NCBI GenBank assembly: GCA_903898215.1
Contig: CAIUEQ010000197.1
Location: 1 to 12,886, forward strand
Source of the DNA: an uncultured Bacteroidota bacterium
GTDB taxonomy: Bacteria > Bacteroidota > Bacteroidia > UKL13-3
DNA: 12,886 nucleotides
Direction: 5' to 3'
The notes under the pieces were generated by a model. The model had not been told where the DNA came from and did not search any database. It was given only the letters and a program-made list of their open reading frames with translations. A program made the translations under genes and the position numbers. Shown here piece after piece: positions 6,237 through 12,886 of this stretch; within the stretch, counting starts at the first letter, position 1; each line of letters begins with the position of its first letter.

Positions 6237-6635
6237 TTATTTTTGTTGAGGTTGTGCCCCTGCTTCAGGTTGGTTTTGTTGTTGTGCAGGTTGTGCTTCT
6301 TGTTGTGCAGGCTGTGCTCCTTGTTGAGCAGGTTGTTGTGGTTGAGCTGGCACTTGAGCATTTTCAGTATTTTCTTTAATACGTGATTCTTTGGTCACAG
6401 TTTCAGTTTCACCTGTTGGACGGAAAAAGTTTGATAACAATGAAAATGAAATCAAAATAATCGCCAATACCCATGTTGCCTTTTCAACAACATCAGTTGA
6501 GCGCTTAGCTCCCATTATTTGTTGAGGAGCAATAAAGTTAGCAGCAATACCACCACCTTTAGGATTTTGAATTAAAACTACAAGTGTTAATAGTACACAA
6601 GCTATGATTACTAAAATTGATATGAATAGGAACAT
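6237..6635 (-). CDS. secG: preprotein translocase subunit SecG with a Gln/Pro/Ala-rich tail
   Basis: SecG is a small membrane partner of SecYE that aids SecA-driven export. Residues about 1-75 are the SecG core: a first membrane helix (FLFISILVIIACVLLTLVVLIQ), the conserved loop NPKGGGIAANF, the IMGAKRSTDVVEKATW segment, and a second helix (VLAIILISFSLLSNFF). Residues about 76-132 are a charged linker and then a tail of PAQQGAQ/PAQQEAQ-type repeats. At 132 residues it is longer than a minimal SecG because of this tail, which is likely disordered. Which side of the membrane it faces is not decided here. The start ATG lies 5 bases after the stop of the TPR-like gene, and the gene closes the operon before the terminator at 6187-6211. 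From memory, groES/groEL often follow secG in this phylum. They do not follow here. Confidence 0.93.
   Translation of the reverse strand: MFLFISILVIIACVLLTLVVLIQNPKGGGIAANFIAPQQIMGAKRSTDVVEKATWVLAIILISFSLLSNFFRPTGETETVTKESRIKENTENAQVPAQPQQPAQQGAQPAQQEAQPAQQQNQPEAGAQPQQK
6279..6335. repeat. 21-bp tandem repeat in the secG tail
   Basis: Units at 6279-6299 and 6300-6320 differ at two bases, and a third, partial unit follows to about 6335 (TTGTTGAGCAGGTTG). Each unit encodes seven residues of the PAQQxAQ type. The number of units could vary by slippage without shifting the frame. Confidence 0.8.
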
Positions 6636-6640
6636 AATGG

Positions 6641-7597
6641 TTAATCGTTTTTAATTTCTTGTTTAATTTTTTGAATAAGGTCGGCAAAGTAAGTCATTTT
6701 GTGAGGATATATCAAACATAATTTTTCGTAGGTTCTGATAGCTTTTTTAAAGGCACCTTGTTTATAGTAAATCGTTGCAAGTGTTTCAGTTACAAGATCA
6801 TCATCTTCTTCGTTGCTATGCTTCACCATGTGTGATGGATTGTAAAACTCAGCTTTGGGTCTGCTTATGCTTGGATTTTCTTTAATAAATTTATCGAGTA
6901 TCGAATCGAAAGCATGAACATTATTTGTTGGTTTATTTATCTCTGAAGGTGAATTGTTTTCTGATTCGTCTTCCTGTTTTCTGCTTTCTTTTTCAGTATT
7001 TCCAATATTTATTCCATCAATACCCAATAACAACCATTCGGTAAATGAATGAATTTCATTTTTATGCTGAATGGTTTCAGGTTCGATTGATTCAACAATT
7101 GTTTGAAGTGGTTCAACTATATCTTTAAGCTCTTCAACAATTGGTGTTTCAACTATTTGTTCAATGACACTTTCAACTGGTACAGGTTCAACAATTGTTT
7201 GAAGAGGTTCAACTATCTCTTCAAGCTCTTCAACTATAGGTATTTCAACTATTTGTTCAATGATACTTTCAACAGGTATAGGTTCAACAACTTGCTGAAC
7301 GAATTCTTCCGGTAACACGGCAATTTCCACTTCAGTTGCAGGAACATAGTTTGGTTCTTCAATATGGATATTGTGTAGAAATCGATAAAGCTGTTCTCTG
7401 TCGGAAACTATTAATGCTGTTGATTTAAGTTGTTTTTCGAATTCGTAATGGTTTTCATTGAACAATGCCTTTGACAATAAAATATGGCTTGCCTGAAAAT
7501 ATGGAAAATCGGCAGCAATATTCCTTAATGCCGTGATATGTGATTTATCAAGGTTCTTGGGATTATCGATGAGGGTGATAAATTCAGCTTTGTTCAA
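6641..7597 (-). CDS. TPR-like Bacteroidota-specific protein encoded between lptE and secG
   Basis: This 318-residue protein of unknown function has no signal peptide and no membrane helix. The N-terminal 75 residues (MNKAEFITLIDN, DFPYFQASHILLSKAL, DREQLYRFLHNI) are helical and resemble the start of a family I recall next to secG in this phylum. Residues 104-167 are two nearly identical 32-residue repeats rich in Val, Glu, Ile and Pro, followed by acidic and Ser/Asn-rich linkers. The C-terminus (about 267-312) holds one TPR-like hairpin: LVTETLATIYYKQGAFKKAI, then YEKLCLIYPHK. The start is TTG at 7597. The frame is closed upstream by a stop at 7616-7618 and has no ATG, so TTG is the only choice consistent with the conserved beginning. 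It lies 45 bases after lptE and 5 bases before secG. A scaffold or assembly role is possible but not shown. Confidence 0.82.
   Translation of the reverse strand: MNKAEFITLIDNPKNLDKSHITALRNIAADFPYFQASHILLSKALFNENHYEFEKQLKSTALIVSDREQLYRFLHNIHIEEPNYVPATEVEIAVLPEEFVQQVVEPIPVESIIEQIVEIPIVEELEEIVEPLQTIVEPVPVESVIEQIVETPIVEELKDIVEPLQTIVESIEPETIQHKNEIHSFTEWLLLGIDGINIGNTEKESRKQEDESENNSPSEINKPTNNVHAFDSILDKFIKENPSISRPKAEFYNPSHMVKHSNEEDDDLVTETLATIYYKQGAFKKAIRTYEKLCLIYPHKMTYFADLIQKIKQEIKND
7097..7288. repeat. two 96-bp in-frame tandem repeats in the TPR-like gene
   Basis: Copies at 7097-7192 and 7193-7288 align without gaps. I count 9 differences in 96 bases by eye. Each encodes 32 residues, such as EPIPVESIIEQIVE, then IPIVEELEEIVEPLQTI, with 5 residue differences between copies. 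A third copy seems to begin after the second (VESIEPETI) but decays. The high identity suggests a recent duplication. Confidence 0.88.
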
Positions 7598-7642
7598 TTG
7601 TTTTTGAAATTGAACTTACGAATTAAAATAAAAAAAACCATC

Positions 7643-8161
7643 TCACCAATTAACAAAAGTTTTGTTAAAGATATTCTGAATGATATTTTCAGAAACTTTA
7701 TTGATGAGTTCATTCTCTACAGCTGACAAATTTTGGGTGGCTGAATAATCGTCAAAACCGGTAAATGTTTCCGTAAAGTTTTTCTTTTCATCTAATCTGT
7801 TTTCAAAAGTAATTTCTATTGAAATGGTGAGCCTGTTTATTGCATTAACACTATTGCTTTGAACGGCAACCGGAGCTGTTTTATAATCAATGATTTTTCC
7901 GCTAAAATGAAAATCGGATTCGCCAGTTGTGAGTTTTAATTGTGTTTCGTTTAATATTTTTGTTTTAAGTTTTTCAGTAAAAGTTTGGCTTAAAGTAGGG
8001 GCAACAATACTGGCAGTGTTTGCAATATAACTCACCGAAAATGTTTTTGCATCGGGAGGAATAGATGCTCCGGTATGAGAATAAAAACCACAGCCGGAGT
8101 GTAGTAAAAACATTCCGGCTGCAATAATAAGAATTACTTTTTTATTAAATATTTTCGGCAT
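7643..8161 (-). CDS. lptE: LptE-family LPS assembly lipoprotein, Bacteroidota type
   Basis: LptE partners the LptD barrel that inserts lipopolysaccharide into the outer leaflet of the outer membrane. The 172 residues match the Bacteroidota LptE family as I know it: a leader ending in GCGFYSHTGASIPPDAKTFSV, APTLSQTFTEKLKTKI, DFHFSGKIIDYKTAPVAVQ, AINRLTISIEI, and a C-terminus ending NIFNKTFVNW. The lipobox is unusual. The residue three before Cys24 is His (HSGC) where Leu is normal, so signal peptidase II cleavage is likely but not certain. The start ATG overlaps the gltA stop as TAATG, sharing one A, which suggests translational coupling to citrate synthase. The sigma-54 regulator gene often found upstream of lptE in this phylum is absent. 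Confidence 0.87.
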   Translation of the reverse strand: MPKIFNKKVILIIAAGMFLLHSGCGFYSHTGASIPPDAKTFSVSYIANTASIVAPTLSQTFTEKLKTKILNETQLKLTTGESDFHFSGKIIDYKTAPVAVQSNSVNAINRLTISIEITFENRLDEKKNFTETFTGFDDYSATQNLSAVENELINKVSENIIQNIFNKTFVNW

Positions 8162-9480
8162 TATGCTGAAACTTTTTTAGCATCAATGGTTTTTTTGATC
8201 CAATCAAAAGTAACAGATTTTGGACGTTCAAGCGGCAATCCAAGCGCTCTGTCCCAAATTAGGGAAGCCAATACACCAAGTGCTCGTGATACGCCAAATA
8301 AAACGGTATAGAAATCATATTCCATCATTCCATAATGTACAAGTAAAGAACCTGAATGTGCATCTACATTTGGCCAAGGATTTTTTATTTTACTAATGGT
8401 TCCTAAAACTTCAGGAGCAATTTCATAAATATCCCAAACGATGTTTACAAGCTCATCATTTGGCATATGTTTTTTTGCAAATTCCATTTGAGCAGTAAAA
8501 CGTGGATCTGTTTTGCGAAGTACCGCATGGCCATATCCTGGAATTACTTTTCCTTCACTAATTGTTTTAAGGATATAGGCTTTTATTTGATCTTTACTTG
8601 GTTTTCCTCCGCCTAATTCTTTCTGAAGGTCGAGCACCCAACGGATTACTTCCTGATTTGCCAAACCATGTAATGGACCTGCTAATCCGTTCATGCCTGC
8701 AGATAAAGAAAGATAAGGATCGCTTAATGCAGAACCAACAAGATGCGTACTATGAGCTGAAACATTTCCTCCTTCATGATCGGAGTGGATGGTCATATAT
8801 AAACGCATTAATTCTTTAAAACCGTCATCTTTATAACCAAGCATATGTGCTAAGTTACCAGCCCAGTCGAGCTTTGCATTAGGTTCAATATGGTCGCTGT
8901 TTTTGTATGTTCTTCTGTAGATATATGCTGCAACACGTGGTAAACGTGCTATTAAGTTCATGGTGTCTTCGTATGTATATTCCCAATAATCTTTTTTATT
9001 CATCCCGTTACGGTATGCTTCAGCAAATTCCGATTCGGTTTGAAGTGCCATAATTGCTGCCGAAAATTGAGTCATCGGGTGAGCACTTATTGGAAAAGAA
9101 TCTATCAAGTTAAAAACATGTTTAGGAACTATTGCTCTGCGAGCCCAATTATTTGTAACGTCATGTACATCTTCATCTGTAGGAAGTTCGCCTGTTAACA
9201 TCAAATAAAATACACCTTCGGGTAAAGGCTCATTTCCGTTTTTTAACTTCGGTAGTTTATCGCGAAGTTCTGGAATACTATACCCTCTAAACCTAATACC
9301 TTCTTCAGGATCTAATAAAGAAGTTTCGGTAATCAAACCGATCATTCCTTTTTCACCTGAGAATACTGAGTCGAGATTGTACTGACCTAAAACAAATTCA
9401 CCATTTGCTTTAATGTATTCTTTGATTTGAGCGGCTTTGGGTAGGGCTAATTCTGCAAACTTATCTTTCAACTTGTCCAT
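8161..9480 (-). CDS. gltA: citrate synthase, eukaryotic (mitochondrial) type
   Basis: Citrate synthase (EC 2.3.3.1) condenses acetyl-CoA and oxaloacetate at the entry of the TCA cycle. The 439 residues follow mitochondrial citrate synthase closely throughout: IRFRGYSIPE, EPLPEGVFYLMLTGELPT, IHSDHEGGNVSAH, THLVGSALSDPYLS, MNGLAGPLHGLANQEV, IPGYGHAVLRKTDPR, NPWPNVDAHSG, YYTVLFGVSRALG in slightly altered form, and GLPLERPKS. The catalytic triad is present: His271 (PLHGLA), His318 (GYGHAV) and Asp373 (VDAHSG). Arg327 and Arg398, which bind oxaloacetate, are also present. It lacks the N-terminal regulatory domain of the NADH-sensitive hexameric GltA of E. coli, so allosteric control by NADH is not expected. 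The first 30 or so residues are a helical lead-in. The ATG at 9480 is the first good start and opens the gltA-lptE-TPR-secG run. Confidence 0.95.
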   Translation of the reverse strand: MDKLKDKFAELALPKAAQIKEYIKANGEFVLGQYNLDSVFSGEKGMIGLITETSLLDPEEGIRFRGYSIPELRDKLPKLKNGNEPLPEGVFYLMLTGELPTDEDVHDVTNNWARRAIVPKHVFNLIDSFPISAHPMTQFSAAIMALQTESEFAEAYRNGMNKKDYWEYTYEDTMNLIARLPRVAAYIYRRTYKNSDHIEPNAKLDWAGNLAHMLGYKDDGFKELMRLYMTIHSDHEGGNVSAHSTHLVGSALSDPYLSLSAGMNGLAGPLHGLANQEVIRWVLDLQKELGGGKPSKDQIKAYILKTISEGKVIPGYGHAVLRKTDPRFTAQMEFAKKHMPNDELVNIVWDIYEIAPEVLGTISKIKNPWPNVDAHSGSLLVHYGMMEYDFYTVLFGVSRALGVLASLIWDRALGLPLERPKSVTFDWIKKTIDAKKVSA

Positions 9481-9537
9481 ACTGATGTAATTTGACTATA
9501 AAACGTGTAAAAATAGCAATTGTTTTTTTGCAACCAA

Positions 9538-9545
9538 CAAAAATA
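9538..9545 (-). promoter_or_regulatory. candidate -7 box TATTTTTG of the gltA operon
   Basis: On the minus strand TATTTTTG matches the Bacteroidota -7 consensus TAnnTTTG exactly, 57 bases before the gltA ATG. A TTTT lies 18 bases further upstream, where TTTG is expected. It would give a leader of about 50 bases. The rest of the divergent gap (9481-9725) is AT-rich. On the plus strand I see no perfect box for the receptor gene, only a near match (TATATTGTG, 9697-9705) about 20 bases before its start. Confidence 0.5.
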
Positions 9546-9725
9546 GATTAGAAATAATTTTTGAAAATTACATTTACAAATACACTTACAAAAAATGCAA
9601 AATAAACGGGATTTAACAAGATGATATTAATCAGTTTAAAGAGTGGTTTTTAAGAGGTGAATTTAATTAATGAATAATATTTTTTAAAATACTTGTTATA
9701 TTGTGCAATGATTTTATTTTTTTAA

Positions 9726-12056
9726 ATGAAGCAAGGAATACTCTTTTTAGTAATACTTTTAAAATTAGTAACAAATTTGAGCGCACAGGAATCGGTGCTC
9801 AGCGGACATGTGTTTGATTCAAAAACAGGATTGCCACTTACATTTGCATCTATAAAAATCAATCATACAAATATTACTACGGCTGATAGTTTAGGCGGTT
9901 TCAAAATAAAAGTTGATGCAGGAAAATATAAAATCACGATATCAAAAGTTGGTTATTCTACATTATTTCAAACAGTAAGAATAGGGATTGAAGAAAGTTT
10001 GAATCTTACATTTTATCTCGAGCCTTTCACCAATGAGTTGAATACTGTTGTTGTATCAAGCAGTAAACAGGAAAAATTACTTGCAAAAGAAACAGTTTCT
10101 ATTACTTCCATTCAACCATATTTAATTGCAAATACCAATTCAAATAATCTTTCCGATGTTCTTAACAAAGTTCCCGGAGTGAGTGTTGTTGAAGGGCAGG
10201 CAATAATCAGAGGCTCTGTTGGATGGTCGTATAATGTTGGTAGTCGTGTAATGGTTGTGTTGGATGATATGCCTTTAATGGGTCCTGATGTGGGCGATGT
10301 TCAATGGGATCTGATGCCAATTGAAGCAGCCGAAAAAATTGAAGTATTGAAAGGTCCTTCTTCGGTTTTATATGGTTCATCCGCATCGAGTGGAACTATC
10401 ACTTTACAAACAGGGTGGCCAACCAATAAACCCGAAACCAAAATTCAAACTTATCAGGGAATTACCGGAAATCCACGTGCAAAACAGGCAATTTGGTGGG
10501 AAGGAACTTCTCAGCCTTTTAACAGCGGAACTTTTTTTTCGCATAAACAAAAGTTCGGACAATTTGATCTGGTAATGAGCGGCAATGTGGATATGGTGAG
10601 AAGTTATATTCAGCAAAATGATTCTTATCGGGCACGGATGTATTTTAAAACTCGGTATCGTTTTAAAAAAATAAAAGGGCTAACAGCAGGAATAGATGGA
10701 AATATGATGTTTAAAAAAGCTGGAAGGTTTTTTTTATGGCAAAGTGCCGATTCAGGTTTATACAAACCTTGGTTAGGTTCAACCGGTCAGGATTTTTACA
10801 GAATATGGTCTATCAATCCTTATATCACTTATTCGAAGCCGAACAATTATTCTCTCTCTATTCATTTGCAACATTATAATATCACACGATTTGTTGACAC
10901 CACTCAATATACTAATAATTTAAATAATGCTGTTGCAAACGGACAAGCATTGGATATTAATTTTCAGAAAAATTGTTTTAAAGGTTTTACCATCAATAGC
11001 GGAATATATCTTTCAAGAATTTGGGCAGTTGGAAATGTATATCCCGGAGAACACAATGGATATTCAGCAGCAGCATTTGCTCAGGGCGAATACCAGATAA
11101 AAAAACTAGTTGTAAATGCAGGAATGCGCTACGAGTTTAATGCACTCGGTGTGATAGAAGAAACTACCCGACCATTGTTTCGTGCAGGGTTAAATTATCA
11201 ATCGGGTAAAAAAACATATTTACGTTTGACCTATGGCGAAGGATATCGTTTTCCAACTATAGCCGAAAGATTTGTTTCTGATAAATTAAATACATTAAGT
11301 GTTTTTCCTAATCCTACTTTAAAAAGTGAACGTGGATGGTATACCGAAATAGGGGTGAAACAGGGGTTTGAAGTTGGAAATAATTTTAACGCAAGTGTCG
11401 ATGCTGCTTTTTTCTGGCAGGAATATACTAACCTCATAGAGTTTCATTTCGATCAATGGAAAGACCCTTATATTGATACCACTATTTTCCCTCCTTCAAT
11501 TCATCAGGCCGAACTTGGATTTAAAGCGATCAATATCGAGCATACCCGCACAGCTGGATTAGAGCTAAGTTTGGAAGGAAACGGAAAAATTGGAGAGATT
11601 GGAATTCGTACTTTATGTGGCTATACTTATGTTCTTCCTGTTGATCTAAATGCTGATCCTTCACTGCAAAATGTTGGAAATTATATGAATGCTTTTTTTA
11701 GAACATTTAATAATTTAACTGACGCAGATAAAGCAAGTATTCTTTTTTATAGGAACCGTAAATTGATAAAATCAGATTTTGAATTCACGTATAAGAAATT
11801 TGCTTTTGGATATGCCGCACTTTATTACAGTAGTTTTGATAAAATCGACCCGCGGTTGTATGATATAGTTCAGGTATTTACTGATAAAGGAGGAGCAGGT
11901 GTTTGGGTACAAAATGTAAGATTATCATTTCAAATAAACCAAAATGTAACTGTTGGTTTTTTGGTTAACAATATCGATAATGTTGAATATTCCATCAGGC
12001 CTGGACGGATGGATCCACCTCGAAATTTCAACCTTCAATTTAGAATGAACTTTTAG
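9726..12056 (+). CDS. TonB-dependent outer-membrane receptor with carboxypeptidase-regulatory-like N-domain
   Basis: A 776-residue outer-membrane active-transport receptor. A signal peptide (MKQGILFLVILLKLVTNLSA, cleaved near residue 20) is followed by a carboxypeptidase D regulatory-like domain (about 24-100: LSGHVFDSKTGLPLTFASIK, DAGKYKITISKVGYST). Next come a TonB-box-like stretch (NELNTVVVSSS, 103-113) and the plug domain (about 118-235: LSDVLNKVPGVSVVEGQAI, MVVLDDMPLMG, IEAAEKIEVLKGPSSVLYGS, SSGTITLQT). Residues about 240-776 form the beta-barrel, ending in an aromatic residue (NFNLQFRMNF) as outer-membrane barrels do. It is shorter than SusC-type receptors (about 1000 residues) and no SusD gene follows, so it is not a classic glycan-uptake pair. 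The ligand (siderophore, cobalamin, metal or other) cannot be read from the sequence. The barrel is complete with no frameshift. The ATG at 9726 is supported by the signal peptide. Confidence 0.93.
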   Translation: MKQGILFLVILLKLVTNLSAQESVLSGHVFDSKTGLPLTFASIKINHTNITTADSLGGFKIKVDAGKYKITISKVGYSTLFQTVRIGIEESLNLTFYLEPFTNELNTVVVSSSKQEKLLAKETVSITSIQPYLIANTNSNNLSDVLNKVPGVSVVEGQAIIRGSVGWSYNVGSRVMVVLDDMPLMGPDVGDVQWDLMPIEAAEKIEVLKGPSSVLYGSSASSGTITLQTGWPTNKPETKIQTYQGITGNPRAKQAIWWEGTSQPFNSGTFFSHKQKFGQFDLVMSGNVDMVRSYIQQNDSYRARMYFKTRYRFKKIKGLTAGIDGNMMFKKAGRFFLWQSADSGLYKPWLGSTGQDFYRIWSINPYITYSKPNNYSLSIHLQHYNITRFVDTTQYTNNLNNAVANGQALDINFQKNCFKGFTINSGIYLSRIWAVGNVYPGEHNGYSAAAFAQGEYQIKKLVVNAGMRYEFNALGVIEETTRPLFRAGLNYQSGKKTYLRLTYGEGYRFPTIAERFVSDKLNTLSVFPNPTLKSERGWYTEIGVKQGFEVGNNFNASVDAAFFWQEYTNLIEFHFDQWKDPYIDTTIFPPSIHQAELGFKAINIEHTRTAGLELSLEGNGKIGEIGIRTLCGYTYVLPVDLNADPSLQNVGNYMNAFFRTFNNLTDADKASILFYRNRKLIKSDFEFTYKKFAFGYAALYYSSFDKIDPRLYDIVQVFTDKGGAGVWVQNVRLSFQINQNVTVGFLVNNIDNVEYSIRPGRMDPPRNFNLQFRMNF

Positions 12057-12802
12057 TTTTTAAGAACTTTTCGGATACTTATTTTCCCATCTGTTTTTAA
12101 CACAACGGTATAAAGACCTTTAGGGAAAACAGATAAATCTATTCGCTCAGTTGTAGTGTAAATAGTTGGTTTTGAAAACTCCTTTGAGAACACGTTTCTG
12201 CCTGTTGCATCAAATACATTAATATTGTTATGATTGGTTTGAATATCGTTTAACTCAATGGTTAAATAATCATTTACAGGATTTGGATAAACTTTTAATT
12301 GCTGATAAGGTGATACTTCAAAAACACCATCAAGATATCTTAATACCTTAAAAGTATACGAACTTGAATCAAATCTTTGGGTAGAAGTATATGGTGGATT
12401 ATTTCCAATTTTTATGAAAGTTTCAACATACACATACATTGTATAGGATCCAATCATCGTACTGTCGCCTAATCCGCTTAACAATGCGCAACCAATAGTA
12501 CCGCCATTCCAGGCGCAGTTTGGTTTGTTACACTGATAACCGTATCCCGATGGAATTCCGTATATTTTATAAAGTTGTGCCGAGTCAACGTGAATTTTTA
12601 TTCCACTAATAAATGAATCGAGAGGAATCTTAAAAGTGAGTACTTGGCTATAAGGAATATTAACAGTAGCAAAAGGTATTTTTGATGGGAATAAATAACT
12701 GCCTGCAGCATAAATTGATGTATCAGGAGTACATTGTGCCGACACAAAATTTATTTGAGAACTTAAAAAAAATAGAGTAAGTATGAGTAATAATTTTTTC
12801 AT
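12053..12802 (-). CDS. T9SS type A sorting domain-containing secreted protein
   Basis: This 249-residue protein has a clean signal peptide (MKKLLLILTLFFLSSQ, cleaved near VSAQ, residues 20-23). The mature domain of about 140 residues resembles Ig-like segments seen in many secreted Bacteroidota proteins: VNIPYSQVLTFKIP, then YGIPSGYGYQCNKPNCAWNG and GTIGCALLSGLGDSTMIGSY. Cys91, Cys96 and Cys105 are likely structural. I recall this segment as widespread but without known function. The C-terminus from about 168 is a type A sorting domain (LKVYPNPVNDYLTIEL, VFDATGRNVF, FPKGLYTVVLKT, basic end). Export is thus by Sec and then the type IX system, with attachment to the surface or release. The gene converges on the receptor gene and overlaps it by 4 bases at the stop codons. 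A promoter candidate lies 20 bases upstream of its ATG. Confidence 0.87.
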   Translation of the reverse strand: MKKLLLILTLFFLSSQINFVSAQCTPDTSIYAAGSYLFPSKIPFATVNIPYSQVLTFKIPLDSFISGIKIHVDSAQLYKIYGIPSGYGYQCNKPNCAWNGGTIGCALLSGLGDSTMIGSYTMYVYVETFIKIGNNPPYTSTQRFDSSSYTFKVLRYLDGVFEVSPYQQLKVYPNPVNDYLTIELNDIQTNHNNINVFDATGRNVFSKEFSKPTIYTTTERIDLSVFPKGLYTVVLKTDGKISIRKVLKN

Positions 12803-12821
12803 GATTTAGATTTTTGTAAAC

Positions 12822-12829
12822 CAAAAGTA
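12822..12829 (-). promoter_or_regulatory. candidate -7 box TACTTTTG upstream of the T9SS protein gene
   Basis: On the minus strand TACTTTTG is an exact match to TAnnTTTG, 20 bases before the ATG at 12802. No clear -33 TTTG is visible at the expected distance. It implies a leader of only about a dozen bases. Confidence 0.45.
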
Positions 12830-12886
12830 GTGATTTTTTTATTGATATTTCTTTATTGAATTCGAATATGTTTCAATAATTTCATT

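Noticed and set aside
6167..6361. Open frame on the minus strand overlapping the secG tail, with His/Asn/Leu repeats
   Set aside because: It is an out-of-frame reading of the 21-bp repeat in secG and runs through the terminator. SecG in the other frame has clear homology.
7097..7288. CRISPR-like direct repeats
   Set aside because: The repeats abut without unique spacers, are 96 bp long and encode protein in frame, so they are coding tandem repeats.
7103..7315. Plus-strand frame rich in Phe, Asn and Tyr opposite the TPR-like gene
   Set aside because: It stays open only because the 96-bp tandem repeat has no stop in that frame. It is an antisense shadow with biased composition.
8598..8819. 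Plus-strand frame opposite gltA
   Set aside because: Antisense shadow of the conserved citrate synthase catalytic region.
9697..9705. TATATTGTG as a promoter box for the TonB receptor gene
   Set aside because: It fits TAnnTTTG only with a shift or mismatch and has no clear upstream TTTG, so it is too weak to call.
10372..11437. Short frames on both strands within the TonB receptor gene
   Set aside because: The receptor frame is complete with signal peptide, plug and barrel. The overlapping short frames have no motif.
9726..12056. SusC/SusD glycan-uptake locus
   Set aside because: The receptor is too short for SusC, no SusD-like lipoprotein follows, and no glycoside hydrolase or sensor is nearby.

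Overview
The window is AT-rich chromosomal DNA from a member of the Bacteroidota. Three things point there: two secreted proteins end in type IX secretion (T9SS) type A sorting domains, a TonB-dependent receptor carries an N-terminal carboxypeptidase-regulatory-like domain, and upstream regions show TAnnTTTG-type promoter boxes in place of strong Shine-Dalgarno sites. Several starts are TTG. The Bacteroidota-type LptE, a TPR-like protein and SecG in a row fit the same phylum. I cannot name a genus.

Layout, left to right. (1) Positions 1-652, plus strand: the 3' end of an OmpA/peptidoglycan-binding protein gene, followed without a gap by an N-terminally truncated ORF6N-family (phage/mobile-type) remnant. 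(2) Positions 731-6132, minus strand: a tightly packed run reading gamma-carbonic-anhydrase-like protein, ribH, an unrecognised lipoprotein, purN, hutI and a T9SS-secreted protein. Gaps are 2 to about 60 bases, so this is probably one transcript from a promoter just upstream of position 6132. (3) Positions 6187-9480, minus strand: a second operon, gltA-lptE-TPR-like protein-secG. It starts from a good TAnnTTTG box at 9538-9545 and ends at a strong hairpin terminator at 6187-6211. (4) Positions 9481-9725: a divergent intergenic region of 245 bases. (5) Positions 9726-12056, plus strand: a TonB-dependent outer-membrane receptor. It meets tail to tail, with a 4-base overlap, a second T9SS-secreted protein gene on the minus strand (12053-12802).

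Together the genes are mostly housekeeping: TCA cycle entry (citrate synthase), riboflavin (RibH), purine synthesis (PurN), histidine catabolism (HutI), and envelope biogenesis (LptE, SecG). Envelope and secreted proteins surround them. I see no CRISPR array, RNA gene, complete mobile element or obvious new multi-gene system. The most notable signals are small in scale: a short interspersed-repeat-like segment read in frame inside hutI, in-frame tandem repeats in the TPR-like gene (2 x 96 bp) and secG (21-bp units), a perfect 25-base palindrome in the ORF6N remnant, a mitochondrial-type citrate synthase, and a duplicated start region that makes a micro-ORF after hutI.
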